DNA of 64,000 bases from Ornithinibacillus bavariensis (GTDB lineage: Bacteria; Bacillota; Bacilli; Bacillales; Amphibacillaceae), in contig NZ_JBNPWZ010000012.1 of the NCBI RefSeq assembly GCF_050433565.1, positions 1 through 64,000 on the forward strand. Direction: 5' to 3'. The translations under genes were made by a program, and so were the position numbers. Shown here piece after piece: positions 25,290 to 34,683 of this stretch (position 1 is its first letter; each line of letters opens with the position of its first letter). The notes beneath the pieces were generated by a model. The model was not told the origin of the DNA. It searched no databases and saw only the letters and a list, made by a program, of their open reading frames with translations.

Positions 25290-26090
25290 TTAAAATCCGT
25301 ATATTCCTTTAGGAACCTTATCTTTTATCACAAATTCGTCCAGACTCTTAAATGTATAGCCATTCTTTTTTAAATCCTGAAGCATTTTTTCCATTGCCAT
25401 CGCATTATCCTCTGAAACTGCATGCAGTAGAATTATTGCACCAGGGTGCACCTGTTCCATGACTTGGTCATAGGCATACTGCCAGCCCTTTTGTGCATTT
25501 GTATTCCAATCAATTATAGCTAATGACCAGAATACATGAATGTACCCTAGTTCATTTGCCCATTCTAATGTTTGTTGATTGAACATCCCCTTGGGTGGTC
25601 GAACATACTTTATATCATCTTGACTAGATACCTTCCGAACAGCTTCCTCCAGCGTTTCTAATTCTCTCTTCATGACCTCTTTGGTAAGAATGGTAAAATC
25701 GGGATGGTGATACGAGTGGTTTCCGATTATATGTCCTTCATCAACCATTCGCTTAATTAACTCTGGTTGACTATTTACATAATGGCCGGTCACAAAAAAC
25801 GTTGCAGGGACTTTTTCTTTTTTTAAAACATCCAATATCCCTTCCGTATAGCCCTGTTCATAGCCATTATCAAAGGTTAAGTAAAGTGTCTTTTCACCCG
25901 AGTCGTCTACATAATATGCGCCATACTCTTTCAAGATTTCTCCATATCTTCCAACGTCAGGAATCTCATGATCTTTATTTTTTTTATACCCCCAACCATA
26001 CCCTGCAGCTTCTGTCCCATGAATATTAACGAAAAAAAAGGCAAGAAAAAACACAAAGGCAGTTGGTCGTAAACGATTTATTCTAAACAT
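25290..26090 (-). CDS. pdaA: Polysaccharide deacetylase PdaA (muramic-delta-lactam formation)
   Basis: PdaA deacetylates MurNAc residues in spore cortex peptidoglycan, a step needed for muramic delta-lactam and germination. The 266-aa protein has a signal peptide (about 8-28) and the NodB domain with TFDNGYEQG, metal-binding HSYHHPDF and RPPKGMFN. The length matches B. subtilis PdaA (263 aa). As a cortex gene it should be expressed in the forespore. Confidence 0.94.
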   Translation of the reverse strand: MFRINRLRPTAFVFFLAFFFVNIHGTEAAGYGWGYKKNKDHEIPDVGRYGEILKEYGAYYVDDSGEKTLYLTFDNGYEQGYTEGILDVLKKEKVPATFFVTGHYVNSQPELIKRMVDEGHIIGNHSYHHPDFTILTKEVMKRELETLEEAVRKVSSQDDIKYVRPPKGMFNQQTLEWANELGYIHVFWSLAIIDWNTNAQKGWQYAYDQVMEQVHPGAIILLHAVSEDNAMAMEKMLQDLKKNGYTFKSLDEFVIKDKVPKGIYGF

Positions 26091-26163
26091 AATACCCCAC
26101 CTATTTTTTTCTTACCTTTTGCTAAATGAACTATTTTTATACAGGTTAATACTTCTATGCCTA

Positions 26164-27471
26164 TTACAGGAACAATGCAGCCATCCATCCAAATAAGAAT
26201 AGTGGAATATTAAAATGAGTAAATGTAGGTACACAGGTGTCCCAAATATGATTATGTTTTCCATCTGCATTTAGTCCTGATGTTGGCCCAAGGGTACTAT
26301 CTGATGCAGGTGATCCTGCATCACCTAACGCTCCCGCTGTCCCTATTAATGCAGCTGTTGCAATCGGACTAAAACCTGCTGACAAACAAATAGGAACGAA
26401 TAATGCTGCAATAATTGGAATGGTTCCAAACGATGAGCCGATTCCCATCGTAATTAGTAAACCAACTAGCAGTAAGACAAATGCGATTAGTGCTTTATTA
26501 TTCCCTAAATATCCAGACGATGCTTCTACTAATGCATCCACTGCACCTGTATCTTTTAAAATAGTCCCATATCCAGATGCAACCAACATAACAAATGCAA
26601 TAGAACCCATCATACCTACACCATCAGATATTATTTTATCTCCTTTTGAAAATGGAACCACGAAGAAAAGAAACATCAATCCTAAACCAATTAGAGCACC
26701 GATTATTAAGCTACCAGAAATTATCTGTGCGATAAGTGCCCCTACAATAGCGAAAACTGTCAGCAAATGCTTCAAATTAAATGAAATATCAGCTGATTGC
26801 TTCTCATTATATAACGTTGCATCTTGACCATTAGAAGTATATTCTTTATCCTTACGATACGTTATAAATAAAGCGATGAGTAAACCAACAATCATCCCTA
26901 GCCCTGGAATTATCATCGACTTAGCTACTTCTCCCATTGTTATAGTGGCACCATTTTGCACCAATCCATCGTATATGATCCTGTGAAATATAAGTCCAAA
27001 ACCTGCTGGAATCAAAATATAAGGAGCCTGCAATCCAAATGTTAAGGCAACTGCCACACCTCTTCTATCTACCTGCATCCTATCAAATAATGTTAATAAA
27101 GGCGGTATTAATATAGGAATAAAGGCAATATGAACCGGCACAACGTTTTGTGACAAGGATGCGACACCAGCTATAACTAATAAGAGCGTAGTTTTCTTTC
27201 CACTCATAATCCGAATTAAATATTTTACTAATATGTTTGTTATGCCTGTATAACTAATCGCAACAGCAAAAGCACCAAGTAATACATAGCTTAGCGCTGT
27301 GTTAGCTTGACCACCCATGCCACTAACTAGCATCTCAACAGCTTCTACTATATTTAGCCCTGACATTACCCCAGCAACTATTGCCGCGATAATGATAGAT
27401 AAAATAACATTAACTCGTAATAAACTTAGAATAACCATTAATAACACTGAAACAACAACGACCCACTCCAT
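26164..27471 (-). CDS. yuiF: YuiF-type Na+/H+ antiporter family transporter
   Basis: This 435-aa protein has about 11 membrane helices and the repeated small-residue signatures of the NhaC/ion-transporter superfamily: FGLQAPYILIPAGFGL, TMGIGSSFGTIPIIAALF and AGALGDAGSPASDSTLGPTSGLNADG. It resembles B. subtilis YuiF, a putative amino-acid transporter. The ion and solute are not settled. I start at ATG 27471 (MEWV) because the GGGGGAAG ribosome-binding site lies between it and the longer start. Confidence 0.88.
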   Translation of the reverse strand: MEWVVVVSVLLMVILSLLRVNVILSIIIAAIVAGVMSGLNIVEAVEMLVSGMGGQANTALSYVLLGAFAVAISYTGITNILVKYLIRIMSGKKTTLLLVIAGVASLSQNVVPVHIAFIPILIPPLLTLFDRMQVDRRGVAVALTFGLQAPYILIPAGFGLIFHRIIYDGLVQNGATITMGEVAKSMIIPGLGMIVGLLIALFITYRKDKEYTSNGQDATLYNEKQSADISFNLKHLLTVFAIVGALIAQIISGSLIIGALIGLGLMFLFFVVPFSKGDKIISDGVGMMGSIAFVMLVASGYGTILKDTGAVDALVEASSGYLGNNKALIAFVLLLVGLLITMGIGSSFGTIPIIAALFVPICLSAGFSPIATAALIGTAGALGDAGSPASDSTLGPTSGLNADGKHNHIWDTCVPTFTHFNIPLFLFGWMAALFL

Positions 27472-27600
27472 ATTTTCTTCCCCCTGCATTCCGTTTGCTT
27501 TATCACTTTAGTATGATAAAGCAATAAAGCAATTTTATCAACCTCTTATTGTAGAAAAACGGATAGACTTATTTCTAATAGAACGAATACTGTAATCAAA

Positions 27601-27630
27601 AAGGCTCCGCACGTATGAATGCAGAGCTTT
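27601..27630 (-). terminator. Terminator after yfkD
   Basis: AAGGCTCCGCA / TGCAGAGCTTT forms an imperfect 10-11-bp stem with a short loop; the minus strand continues with a T-run. Confidence 0.75.
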
Positions 27631-27643
27631 TCCTTCAACTAAC

Positions 27644-28438
27644 TTATCTAACCTCATAAGAAAAAGAAATATGGTCTTGAATCGGAATCCAAGCACCGAT
27701 ACCTTGTTTGGTTACATTTTTTATCACTAATGTAGTTTTAGTCCCTTTCAACTGAATGTAAACCTCTCCAAATGTTACTTTTCCTTTTTCGTTAACTGCA
27801 GGAGCAAACGCGTGTAATAATCCGTATTTTTGTGGTTGAACCCCATAGGAATTTTCCTTTTTTGTTCCATTTCCAATGGTTGTATTATAGGATAGGGGGA
27901 GCTTTGTTTTTTGCTTTGCTGCCATAATTATCATTTGCTTTACATCGTCTGGATTCGCTATTTTGTTGGTTAGGGCACCTTTTATATTTTTCTGTTCTTG
28001 TTGAATATAGTTAATTTTTTGTACTTCTCCACCACCAATATTATTTAGCTCATTAACATTAATTTTTTGATATTCCCAGTTAATATTGGTATCGTCTGAT
28101 TCATAATTTAGTGGCCATCTTCCTAAAAAAACCATGCCACGATATCCAAAGGCAATTGGAGATGGATTTAAAGTTGTTTCATTGAGCATTTTAATTAAAT
28201 TTGGATTGGAAATCTTTACTTTTGAGGTATCTATTAATTCTTGTGAAAGCTCACTAGGCTCGATAACCTCTTCATCCTCGGTAGAATTAGGGAAGGTATT
28301 TTCCTTTGCAATATCTAATACATGGCTAGGAATATCGAATTTATTCGTTTTTGCCTCTTTTTCCTTAGCAACAGCAGGTAAAGGAAATTGTAATGCAATG
28401 AAAATCGTAATTAATGCTATGATGTATTTATTATTCAT
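27644..28438 (-). CDS. yfkD: YfkD-like exported protein
   Basis: The 264-aa length from the ATG at 28438 equals that of B. subtilis YfkD. A signal peptide covers about 1-24 (NNKYIIALITIFIALQF..AVA). The rest is a secreted domain with GYRGMVFLGRWPLNY and a C-terminal IGAWIPIQDHISF. The function is unknown. Divergent from the MFS gene yfkF, as in B. subtilis. A longer frame begins 14 codons earlier, but AGAGG lies between the two starts. Confidence 0.87.
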   Translation of the reverse strand: MNNKYIIALITIFIALQFPLPAVAKEKEAKTNKFDIPSHVLDIAKENTFPNSTEDEEVIEPSELSQELIDTSKVKISNPNLIKMLNETTLNPSPIAFGYRGMVFLGRWPLNYESDDTNINWEYQKINVNELNNIGGGEVQKINYIQQEQKNIKGALTNKIANPDDVKQMIIMAAKQKTKLPLSYNTTIGNGTKKENSYGVQPQKYGLLHAFAPAVNEKGKVTFGEVYIQLKGTKTTLVIKNVTKQGIGAWIPIQDHISFSYEVR

Positions 28439-28571
28439 CTGCCCATTCCTCTCTTTTTGCCTTAGTTTTTTCGAGCACAAATTTTTTATACATAAATAAT
28501 AGAAAAGTCGGCATGGGCGTACTACACATCACTTAATCTGTTCATTTATTTTATCATCAGGGGGAACAAGC

Positions 28572-29747
28572 ATGATATTAGATCGTTTTCGCTTTTGGAT
28601 TTTAACATTACTTGTTACAATATCAGGAATGTCACAGGGTATGCTAATGCCACTATTAGCCATCATTCTTGAACAGGCTGGTATCTCATCTTCTATAAAT
28701 GGGTTACATGCCACAGGTCTCTATATCGGTGTCTTACTCGCTTCGCCATTTATGGAAAAACCGATGCACAAGTATGGCTTTAAACCAATAATCGTAATAG
28801 GTGGACTAGTTGTTATCGTCTCTCTTGCCATTTTCCCTATATGGGAATCACTTTGGTTTTGGTTTATTCTCCGCGTTACAATCGGTATAGGCGATAATAT
28901 GTTACATTTTGGAACACAGACATGGATAACAACTACTGCAGATAAAAACTCTCGTGGTAGAAGCATTTCCATTTACGGCATGTCGTTTGGACTCGGATTT
29001 GCAATTGGTCCATTGTTAACACGACTAATAGAATTCCATGAATCCCTACCCTTTATTGTTTCAGCTGCACTTAGTACATTAGTATGGTTACTAATGTTAT
29101 TCGTTCGAAACAAATGGCCAAAAAATACTGTGGATACAATCTCTACCACAAAGGATAGCTCTATGAGACGATTTATCCAAACGACCAAAATAGCGTGGAT
29201 TGCCCTTTTACCACCACTTGCCTATGGCTTTTTAGAAGCAACATTGCATGCTACCTTTCCTATTTATGGACTGCGAATTGGTCATAATGTTGACGTGCTC
29301 TCACTAATTATTCCATGTTTTGCCGCTGGAAGTTTAGTTTCCCAGCTGCCATTAGGAATTCTTAGTGACAAATATGGCAGAAGACATATTTTACTCGTTA
29401 TTATTTCTTTAGGTCTATGCTGTTTTTTCGCTGCAGCATTGCTTGAGACATCTTCTGTCTCCTTATTTATCTTATTTTCCTTAGCAGGGGTTTTCGTTGG
29501 ATCACTTTATTCATTGGGAATATCCTATATGACAGACTTGTTACCAACAGCATTACTACCTGCTGGTAATCTTTTATGCAGTATTGCCTTTAGTGTAGGA
29601 AGTCTAGGTGGACCTTATCTAGGCGGACTATTTATCGAGCTTTTTCCTGGAGTTTCATTCTTTTATGTAATAGCTTTTGTATTAGCGATAATAGTAGCCT
29701 TAATGCTATTTAAAGGGGATAAGAATGCAGAGATGCTTCCCCTTTAA
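28572..29747 (+). CDS. yfkF: MFS drug-type efflux transporter (YfkF)
   Basis: This 391-aa major facilitator has 12 helices and the loop 2-3 region GLHATGLYIGVLLASPFMEKP at about 39-59 (only part quoted as LYIGVLLASPF). LGILSDKYGRRHIL is the second-half A-motif. It is a proton-driven exporter of unknown substrate. It is divergent from yfkD and shares a bidirectional terminator with the amino-acid permease gene. Confidence 0.88.
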   Translation: MILDRFRFWILTLLVTISGMSQGMLMPLLAIILEQAGISSSINGLHATGLYIGVLLASPFMEKPMHKYGFKPIIVIGGLVVIVSLAIFPIWESLWFWFILRVTIGIGDNMLHFGTQTWITTTADKNSRGRSISIYGMSFGLGFAIGPLLTRLIEFHESLPFIVSAALSTLVWLLMLFVRNKWPKNTVDTISTTKDSSMRRFIQTTKIAWIALLPPLAYGFLEATLHATFPIYGLRIGHNVDVLSLIIPCFAAGSLVSQLPLGILSDKYGRRHILLVIISLGLCCFFAAALLETSSVSLFILFSLAGVFVGSLYSLGISYMTDLLPTALLPAGNLLCSIAFSVGSLGGPYLGGLFIELFPGVSFFYVIAFVLAIIVALMLFKGDKNAEMLPL

Positions 29748-29767
29748 CTTCTTGGTTTTGGAAATGT

Positions 29768-29799
29768 AAAACAGGAGACCTCATCAGATCTCCTGTTTT
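29768..29799. terminator. Bidirectional terminator overlapping the permease 3' end
   Basis: AAAACAGGAGA / TCTCCTGTTTT is an 11-bp perfect stem with a 10-base loop. On the minus strand the first arm is made by the last codons of the permease gene and its TGA stop lies in the loop. Confidence 0.9.
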
Positions 29800-30482
29800 A
29801 CATATTTATTAAACCTTTTTTCCAATCGTTCCTGCAAAAATGCAATTCCAATCCCTATCGGCCAATAAATTAGTGCCACCATAATGTACATTGTCATCGC
29901 ATCAAAGGTACGTCCAGCTACGATTTGTGCCTTTTGAAAAAGTTCTGGTACAGTAATAATGGCTGCAAGTGATGTTGACAGCATTATACTCAAGAAAACA
30001 TTCGCCAATGGTGGTATAGCTATTCGAATCGCCTGTGGGAGAATAATAATCCTAAGTGCCTGCCAGTATCCGATGTTCAGTGCTTTAGCTGCTTCCCACT
30101 GGCCTTTATCCACACTACTTAATGCTGCTCGATAAATCTCAGCAATATAAGCCGCACTATTTAAACCAAAAGCAATAGAAGCAGCTAGAAACGCAGTAAG
30201 CTTAATTCCAATAATCGGTAAGCCATAATAGATAAGAAACAAAAACACAATAATCGGTGTACTTCTCATAAATGAAATATACAGCCGTGATGGCCATCTT
30301 AGAACAAGCTTAGCTGATCCTCTTGCCAAAGCTATGAAAAATCCTAATAACAAACCAACTAACATTCCAATGACTGCTAATAAAATTGTTACAGGAACAC
30401 CCTGCAATAAGAATGGTAAGCTCTCCCACGCTAATTCTGTATCAAACAAATTGTTTAATTGTACGCGATCTATTTCAAACAT
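29784..30482 (-). CDS. Polar amino-acid ABC transporter permease
   Basis: This 232-aa HAAT-family permease has five helices and the EAA motif AAKALNIGYWQALRIIILPQAIR at about 135-157, contacting an ATPase. It resembles TcyB/YtmL cystine permeases, but the substrate is not certain. It is nine bases from the binding-protein gene upstream. No ATPase gene is adjacent: the next genes on either side are unrelated. Confidence 0.9.
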   Translation of the reverse strand: MFEIDRVQLNNLFDTELAWESLPFLLQGVPVTILLAVIGMLVGLLLGFFIALARGSAKLVLRWPSRLYISFMRSTPIIVFLFLIYYGLPIIGIKLTAFLAASIAFGLNSAAYIAEIYRAALSSVDKGQWEAAKALNIGYWQALRIIILPQAIRIAIPPLANVFLSIMLSTSLAAIITVPELFQKAQIVAGRTFDAMTMYIMVALIYWPIGIGIAFLQERLEKRFNKYVKQEI

Positions 30483-30491
30483 ACGATCACC

Positions 30492-31334
30492 TTAGTCAAT
30501 ACCCTCAATTTCAATTACTTCTTCTTCAGGTTCCTTCGAGACGTCTAATCCCCCGAAGAACTCACCAGATATTTTCGTTAAGGTACCATCCTCTTTCATA
30601 TCGGCTATTACTTCATCTATCTTCTCTAAAAGCACTTTAGCCTCTTTTGAAACGACTACATTATTTGTTGTTGGATGAAAGCGAAGGTCCGGATGTAGCG
30701 TAATATTGAACTCAGGAAATGCAGTAATCGCAAGCTTTTGTAAATAGTAATCATTTATTACTACGTCTGTTCGCCCATTATGAACATCACGAAGATAAGC
30801 ATCATTCGTCACATTACCATATGTAACAACCTCAGCATCAAATTTTCTAGCAATATCACTATAAACTGTAGTTGCCGCACCTCCAGCTTTTTTCCCTTTT
30901 AAATCTTCTAATGTATGAATTCCTGATAAATCATCTGCCCTTACAATCATCGTTGCAAATGAATATTTAATCGGTTCAGAAAAACCAAATTTATCTCGAC
31001 TTGCCTCACGTGGACCTGCTTGGATCATATCAACACGTCCACTCTGCAATGCAGAAAGCATCGCATCAAAAGCCATCGTCTCGAATTTAACGTCAACCCC
31101 TAAACGTTTACCAATTTCACGAGCAACTTCTACATCATATCCAGTCAGCTCCTCTGATCCTTCTGGATAATAAGATGCTGGAAATAATGTCCCAGCTGTC
31201 CCTACAACAATCTCGCCAGATTCTTGGATTGATGCCCAAATTTTATCTTCTGTTTTTTCTTCCGTATCGTTCCCACATGCTGATAAGAGCAGAAAAATAC
31301 TAGATAAGATGGTTAACCAAATAATTTTTTTCAC
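30492..31334 (-). CDS. Amino-acid ABC transporter substrate-binding lipoprotein
   Basis: The 280-aa protein has a lipobox LLSACG (C at about 20) and the type 3 periplasmic-binding fold: GEIVVGTAGTLFPASY, the family signature GYDVEVAREIGKRLG at about 63-77, and MIQAGPREASRDK. The C-terminus is rich in Glu (EEEVIEIEG). It delivers a polar amino acid, possibly cystine, to the linked permease. Confidence 0.9.
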   Translation of the reverse strand: MKKIIWLTILSSIFLLLSACGNDTEEKTEDKIWASIQESGEIVVGTAGTLFPASYYPEGSEELTGYDVEVAREIGKRLGVDVKFETMAFDAMLSALQSGRVDMIQAGPREASRDKFGFSEPIKYSFATMIVRADDLSGIHTLEDLKGKKAGGAATTVYSDIARKFDAEVVTYGNVTNDAYLRDVHNGRTDVVINDYYLQKLAITAFPEFNITLHPDLRFHPTTNNVVVSKEAKVLLEKIDEVIADMKEDGTLTKISGEFFGGLDVSKEPEEEVIEIEGID

Positions 31335-31487
31335 AATAACTCCCCCTTTTTAACCTGTTACATATTTTCAACAATTCTGATTGTAACAGTATATATTATT
31401 CATAGCAATATAATTACTCACAGAGAAAAAGCTGTATTCGCATTATTATTAGATGAAATGTAACAATATGTAGGTTAGACTGAAAAA

Positions 31488-31545
31488 TTGACATTACTAG
31501 TATTCATGTTAAACTATAATAAATATTACATTATAATAATTATAA
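31488..31545 (+). promoter_or_regulatory. Promoter and perfect PerR box upstream of the metal ATPase
   Basis: TTGACA (31488-31493), 16 bases and TAAACT (31510-31515) form a plausible promoter. TTATAATAATTATAA (31531-31545) is a 15/15 match to the PerR box TTATAATNATTATAA and lies just downstream of the start point, a typical repressing position. Confidence 0.9.
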
Positions 31546-31582
31546 TTTAGGTAGGGATATATCATCTTAGGAGGGGAAAATA

Positions 31583-33508
31583 TTGCATTTACTTTCAAGA
31601 CATAAATTAGATGAACGTTCATTTACAAAATCCAAGGTAGCATCTTGGGAAAAAGTATTTTCTAATCTAGAATTAATTGCTGCTTTCATAAGTGGGGCAA
31701 TCATACTAATTACATGGCTTTCAAAAGAGCATCTTTCGGATACCACGTGGGTTATATTACATCTATTTGCATTTGCTATTGGCGGATATGCAAAAGCAAA
31801 AGAAGGAATTACCGAAACAGTAAAAAATAAAGAACTAAATGTAGAATTGCTTATGATTTTCGCTGCTATCGGTTCTACTATTATTGGTTATTGGACAGAA
31901 GGAGCCATACTGATATTTATTTTCGCTTTGTCTGGTGCACTAGAGACATATACAACAAATAAGAGCAATAAAGAAATTTCTGCACTTCTAAAATTACAGC
32001 CGGAAACAGCTACTGTGATTAAAAATGGTTCAGAACAAATAGTTCCAGTAGAAGAATTAGTAATAGGAAATAAAATTCTCGTGCGTGCCGGGGAGAGAAT
32101 CCCTGCTGATGGGATGATAATAAAGGGCACTACATCAATAGATGAAAGTGCGATTACCGGTGAATCGATACCAGTTTTAAAAGAAAGAAACGAACAAGTC
32201 CTAGCTGGGACAGTTTCGATCGATGGGACCATCACAATTGAAATTACAAAACAAGCCAATGATACCATGTTCCAGAAGATTATTAATCTAGTCCAATCCG
32301 CACAAGAAGAAAAATCCCCTTCTCAACAATTTATAGATAAGTTCGAAGGGACATATGTAAAGTTTGTTCTTGTTGTGTTTTTGATTATGCTATTCTTACC
32401 TTACCTTTTATTTGATTGGTCCTTAGAAGACAGTATTTATCGAGCAATCATTCTTCTAGTGGTTGCATCACCCTGTGCATTGGTTGCTTCGATTATGCCA
32501 GCAACTTTATCTGCTATTTCAAATGGTGCTAGGATTGGTGTGCTATTTAAAGGCGGCATACACATAGAAAATCTTAGTCAGATCAAGGCTATTGCATTTG
32601 ACAAAACAGGTACCTTAACAACTGGAAAACTAGCCGTAACAGATTATTACATTACACCTGATATGGATCAAAATACTATCATTGGAATTACTGGTGAAAT
32701 TGAAAATGGGTCTTCACATCCGGTTGCCAATGCTATCTCCTCTTTCAGTATAAATAATAGTTTGAAAGGAGATTGGGAAATTTCGAATATAAAGACCGTT
32801 AGCGGTAATGGTGTAGAAGCATGTGTAGATGGTCAGCTATGGAAGATTGGCAAAGCTAATTATGTAGGCATTGAGCTGGCAGAAGCCTTTCATGGCGGAA
32901 TAATGAAGAAGCACCAAAGTGAAGGAAAAACCATTGTTTTCGTAAAAGCAAATGAAAAAATAGTAGCACTATATGCCTTAAAGGACTCTATACGAGAAGA
33001 TGCTAAAGAATTAATTCATAATCTAAGTAAGCTTGGTGTAGAAACAGTTATGTTAACAGGGGATAATGAATTAACTGCTAAAGAAATCGCTAAGGAATCT
33101 GGTATTACACATTATATTGCTAATTGCCTCCCCGAAGAAAAAGTAACACATATAAAAAAACTTAAAGAAACTTATGAGAATGTAGCAATGGTTGGTGATG
33201 GAATAAATGATGCTCCAGCACTAGCTACAGCTAATCTCGGTATTGCAATGGGAGAAGGAACTGATGTCGCACTAGAAACTGCTGACGTTGTTCTTATGAA
33301 AAGTGATCTAGTCAAGATTACTAAAGCTATAAAGCTTTCTAGTAGAATGAACCAAATCATCAAACAAAATGTATTCTTCTCCATTAGTGTTATTGCTATC
33401 TTGATTCTATCCAACTACTTTCAAGCCTTGGATTTACCACTTGGAGTATTAGGTCACGAAGGTAGTACTATCCTTGTAATCCTAAATGGGTTACGGCTAT
33501 TAAAATAA
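31583..33508 (+). CDS. pfeT: P1B-4 type metal-exporting ATPase (PfeT-like)
   Basis: This 641-aa P-type ATPase has the phosphorylation site DKTGTLT, actuator motif TGES, and the hinge GDGINDAPAL. The fourth-helix motif is SPC (VASPCALVAS) and the sixth-helix motif HEGST...N, which define P1B-4 pumps. Those export Fe2+, and in some cases Co2+ or Zn2+. There is no N-terminal heavy-metal domain. In B. subtilis PfeT is a PerR-controlled ferrous iron efflux pump, and a perfect PerR box is present here. The start is TTG with AGGAGGGG upstream. Confidence 0.93.
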   Translation: MHLLSRHKLDERSFTKSKVASWEKVFSNLELIAAFISGAIILITWLSKEHLSDTTWVILHLFAFAIGGYAKAKEGITETVKNKELNVELLMIFAAIGSTIIGYWTEGAILIFIFALSGALETYTTNKSNKEISALLKLQPETATVIKNGSEQIVPVEELVIGNKILVRAGERIPADGMIIKGTTSIDESAITGESIPVLKERNEQVLAGTVSIDGTITIEITKQANDTMFQKIINLVQSAQEEKSPSQQFIDKFEGTYVKFVLVVFLIMLFLPYLLFDWSLEDSIYRAIILLVVASPCALVASIMPATLSAISNGARIGVLFKGGIHIENLSQIKAIAFDKTGTLTTGKLAVTDYYITPDMDQNTIIGITGEIENGSSHPVANAISSFSINNSLKGDWEISNIKTVSGNGVEACVDGQLWKIGKANYVGIELAEAFHGGIMKKHQSEGKTIVFVKANEKIVALYALKDSIREDAKELIHNLSKLGVETVMLTGDNELTAKEIAKESGITHYIANCLPEEKVTHIKKLKETYENVAMVGDGINDAPALATANLGIAMGEGTDVALETADVVLMKSDLVKITKAIKLSSRMNQIIKQNVFFSISVIAILILSNYFQALDLPLGVLGHEGSTILVILNGLRLLK

Positions 33509-33538
33509 GCTCCTTTGGGGGTTATCCCCTAGGAGCTT
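33507..33538. terminator. Bidirectional terminator pfeT/yfkH
   Basis: AAGCTCCT / AGGAGCTT with an inner GGGG/CCCC extension forms a compact hairpin between converging genes. Confidence 0.85.
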
Positions 33539-33540
33539 TA

Positions 33541-34350
33541 TTACATTTTGATAAGTGTTGCGTTTATAATTCCACCAACAATTACAATAAATGCTGATAT
33601 ATAAAACCATATCATCAACGATATTACTGCCCCTAAACTACCATACATGGTTGAATAATGCGCTAGATTGGCTACATAATAGGAGAAAACATAGGAAGTT
33701 AATTGCCATGCTATGGTAGAAAAAAGCGAACCCCAAAATACATCTTTAAAACGTACTTTCGCATTTGGGGCAAAGCGATATAGAAAAAGAAATACGATAA
33801 AAAACACAATTGATGTAAATACCCATCTGAGCATTTCCCACACTGTTACAAAGTCGTCGGATAAACCAAAAAACGAGAATAAATAAATCCCGATCATTTT
33901 TCCTAGGACAGGAAGCAAAATAGCAAGAAACAATATACCAACCATTGCAATCGTAAATACTACTGCTATAAACCTAGAAAAAATAAATGAACGATTCTCT
34001 TCAACCTCGTAAGCACTATTTAATACCCTCATAATTGCATTAATCCCATTTGAAGCTACCCATAATGTACCAATTATTCCTATCGACAACAGATGACCAT
34101 TTTGTTGCTCAACCAATTGCTGGACGTTTTCCTCAATCAATTGCATCGAATCTCGTGGAGCCACTGATGATAGCATTAAGGTCAAGATATCAGTATTTAT
34201 AGGAAGATACCCAAGCAATGTCACCAATACAACTAGTAAGGGGAAAAGAGATAATAGAAAAAAATAAGCTAACTGTGCAGATAATCCAAATGCTTGTTCC
34301 TCGTATATTCGCCCAATTAGCTTTTTTAAGAAAGCTTTTGCCTTTTGCAA
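33541..34350 (-). CDS. yfkH: YihY/virulence factor BrkB family protein (YfkH)
   Basis: This six-helix membrane protein has the family signatures AQLAYFFLLSLFPLLV at about 24-39 and LWVASNGINAIMRVLNSAYEV at about 103-123. The function is unknown; once annotated RNase BN in error. I chose TTG 34350, with GGGAGGGGA just upstream, over a TTG five codons earlier that lies in the ribosome-binding site. It ends the yfkJ-yfkI-yfkH operon, in B. subtilis order. Confidence 0.88.
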   Translation of the reverse strand: MQKAKAFLKKLIGRIYEEQAFGLSAQLAYFFLLSLFPLLVVLVTLLGYLPINTDILTLMLSSVAPRDSMQLIEENVQQLVEQQNGHLLSIGIIGTLWVASNGINAIMRVLNSAYEVEENRSFIFSRFIAVVFTIAMVGILFLAILLPVLGKMIGIYLFSFFGLSDDFVTVWEMLRWVFTSIVFFIVFLFLYRFAPNAKVRFKDVFWGSLFSTIAWQLTSYVFSYYVANLAHYSTMYGSLGAVISLMIWFYISAFIVIVGGIINATLIKM

Positions 34351-34371
34351 GCCATCCCCTCCCAACTAACA

Positions 34372-34662
34372 TTATCCCTCTATTCTTTTTGGTTTTGACA
34401 ATTTTTCTAATGAGTTTTCAACTTGTTCAAGTGCATTCATAGCATTTTGCGCTTGGTAACTGAAGCTTTCACTAAATTCTTCTACCGCAATTCTTGCATT
34501 ACGAATCCCTTGTGTTGGATTATGAATAAAGTTAGATGACTTATCTCTAATTATTCTTAATTTATGCTTTGAATAATTTCTAGTCTCCCAGTCACATAGC
34601 GCTACAACTCCACCCACTGCTGCACCAATAACCATACTAGTGATTAATCTTCTCTTTCCCAT
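34372..34662 (-). CDS. yfkI: YtxH-like small protein, position of yfkI
   Basis: This 96-aa protein has an N-terminal glycine-rich helix (TSMVIGAAVGGVVAL, about 8-22) and then a long amphipathic helical tail (about 30-95) as in YtxH-like stress proteins. It lies between the phosphatase and yfkH in the order known from B. subtilis, where the cluster is part of the SigB general stress response. The function is unknown. Confidence 0.75.
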   Translation of the reverse strand: MGKRRLITSMVIGAAVGGVVALCDWETRNYSKHKLRIIRDKSSNFIHNPTQGIRNARIAVEEFSESFSYQAQNAMNALEQVENSLEKLSKPKRIEG

Positions 34663-34683
34663 CTGTTCGTTCGCTCCTTTTTA

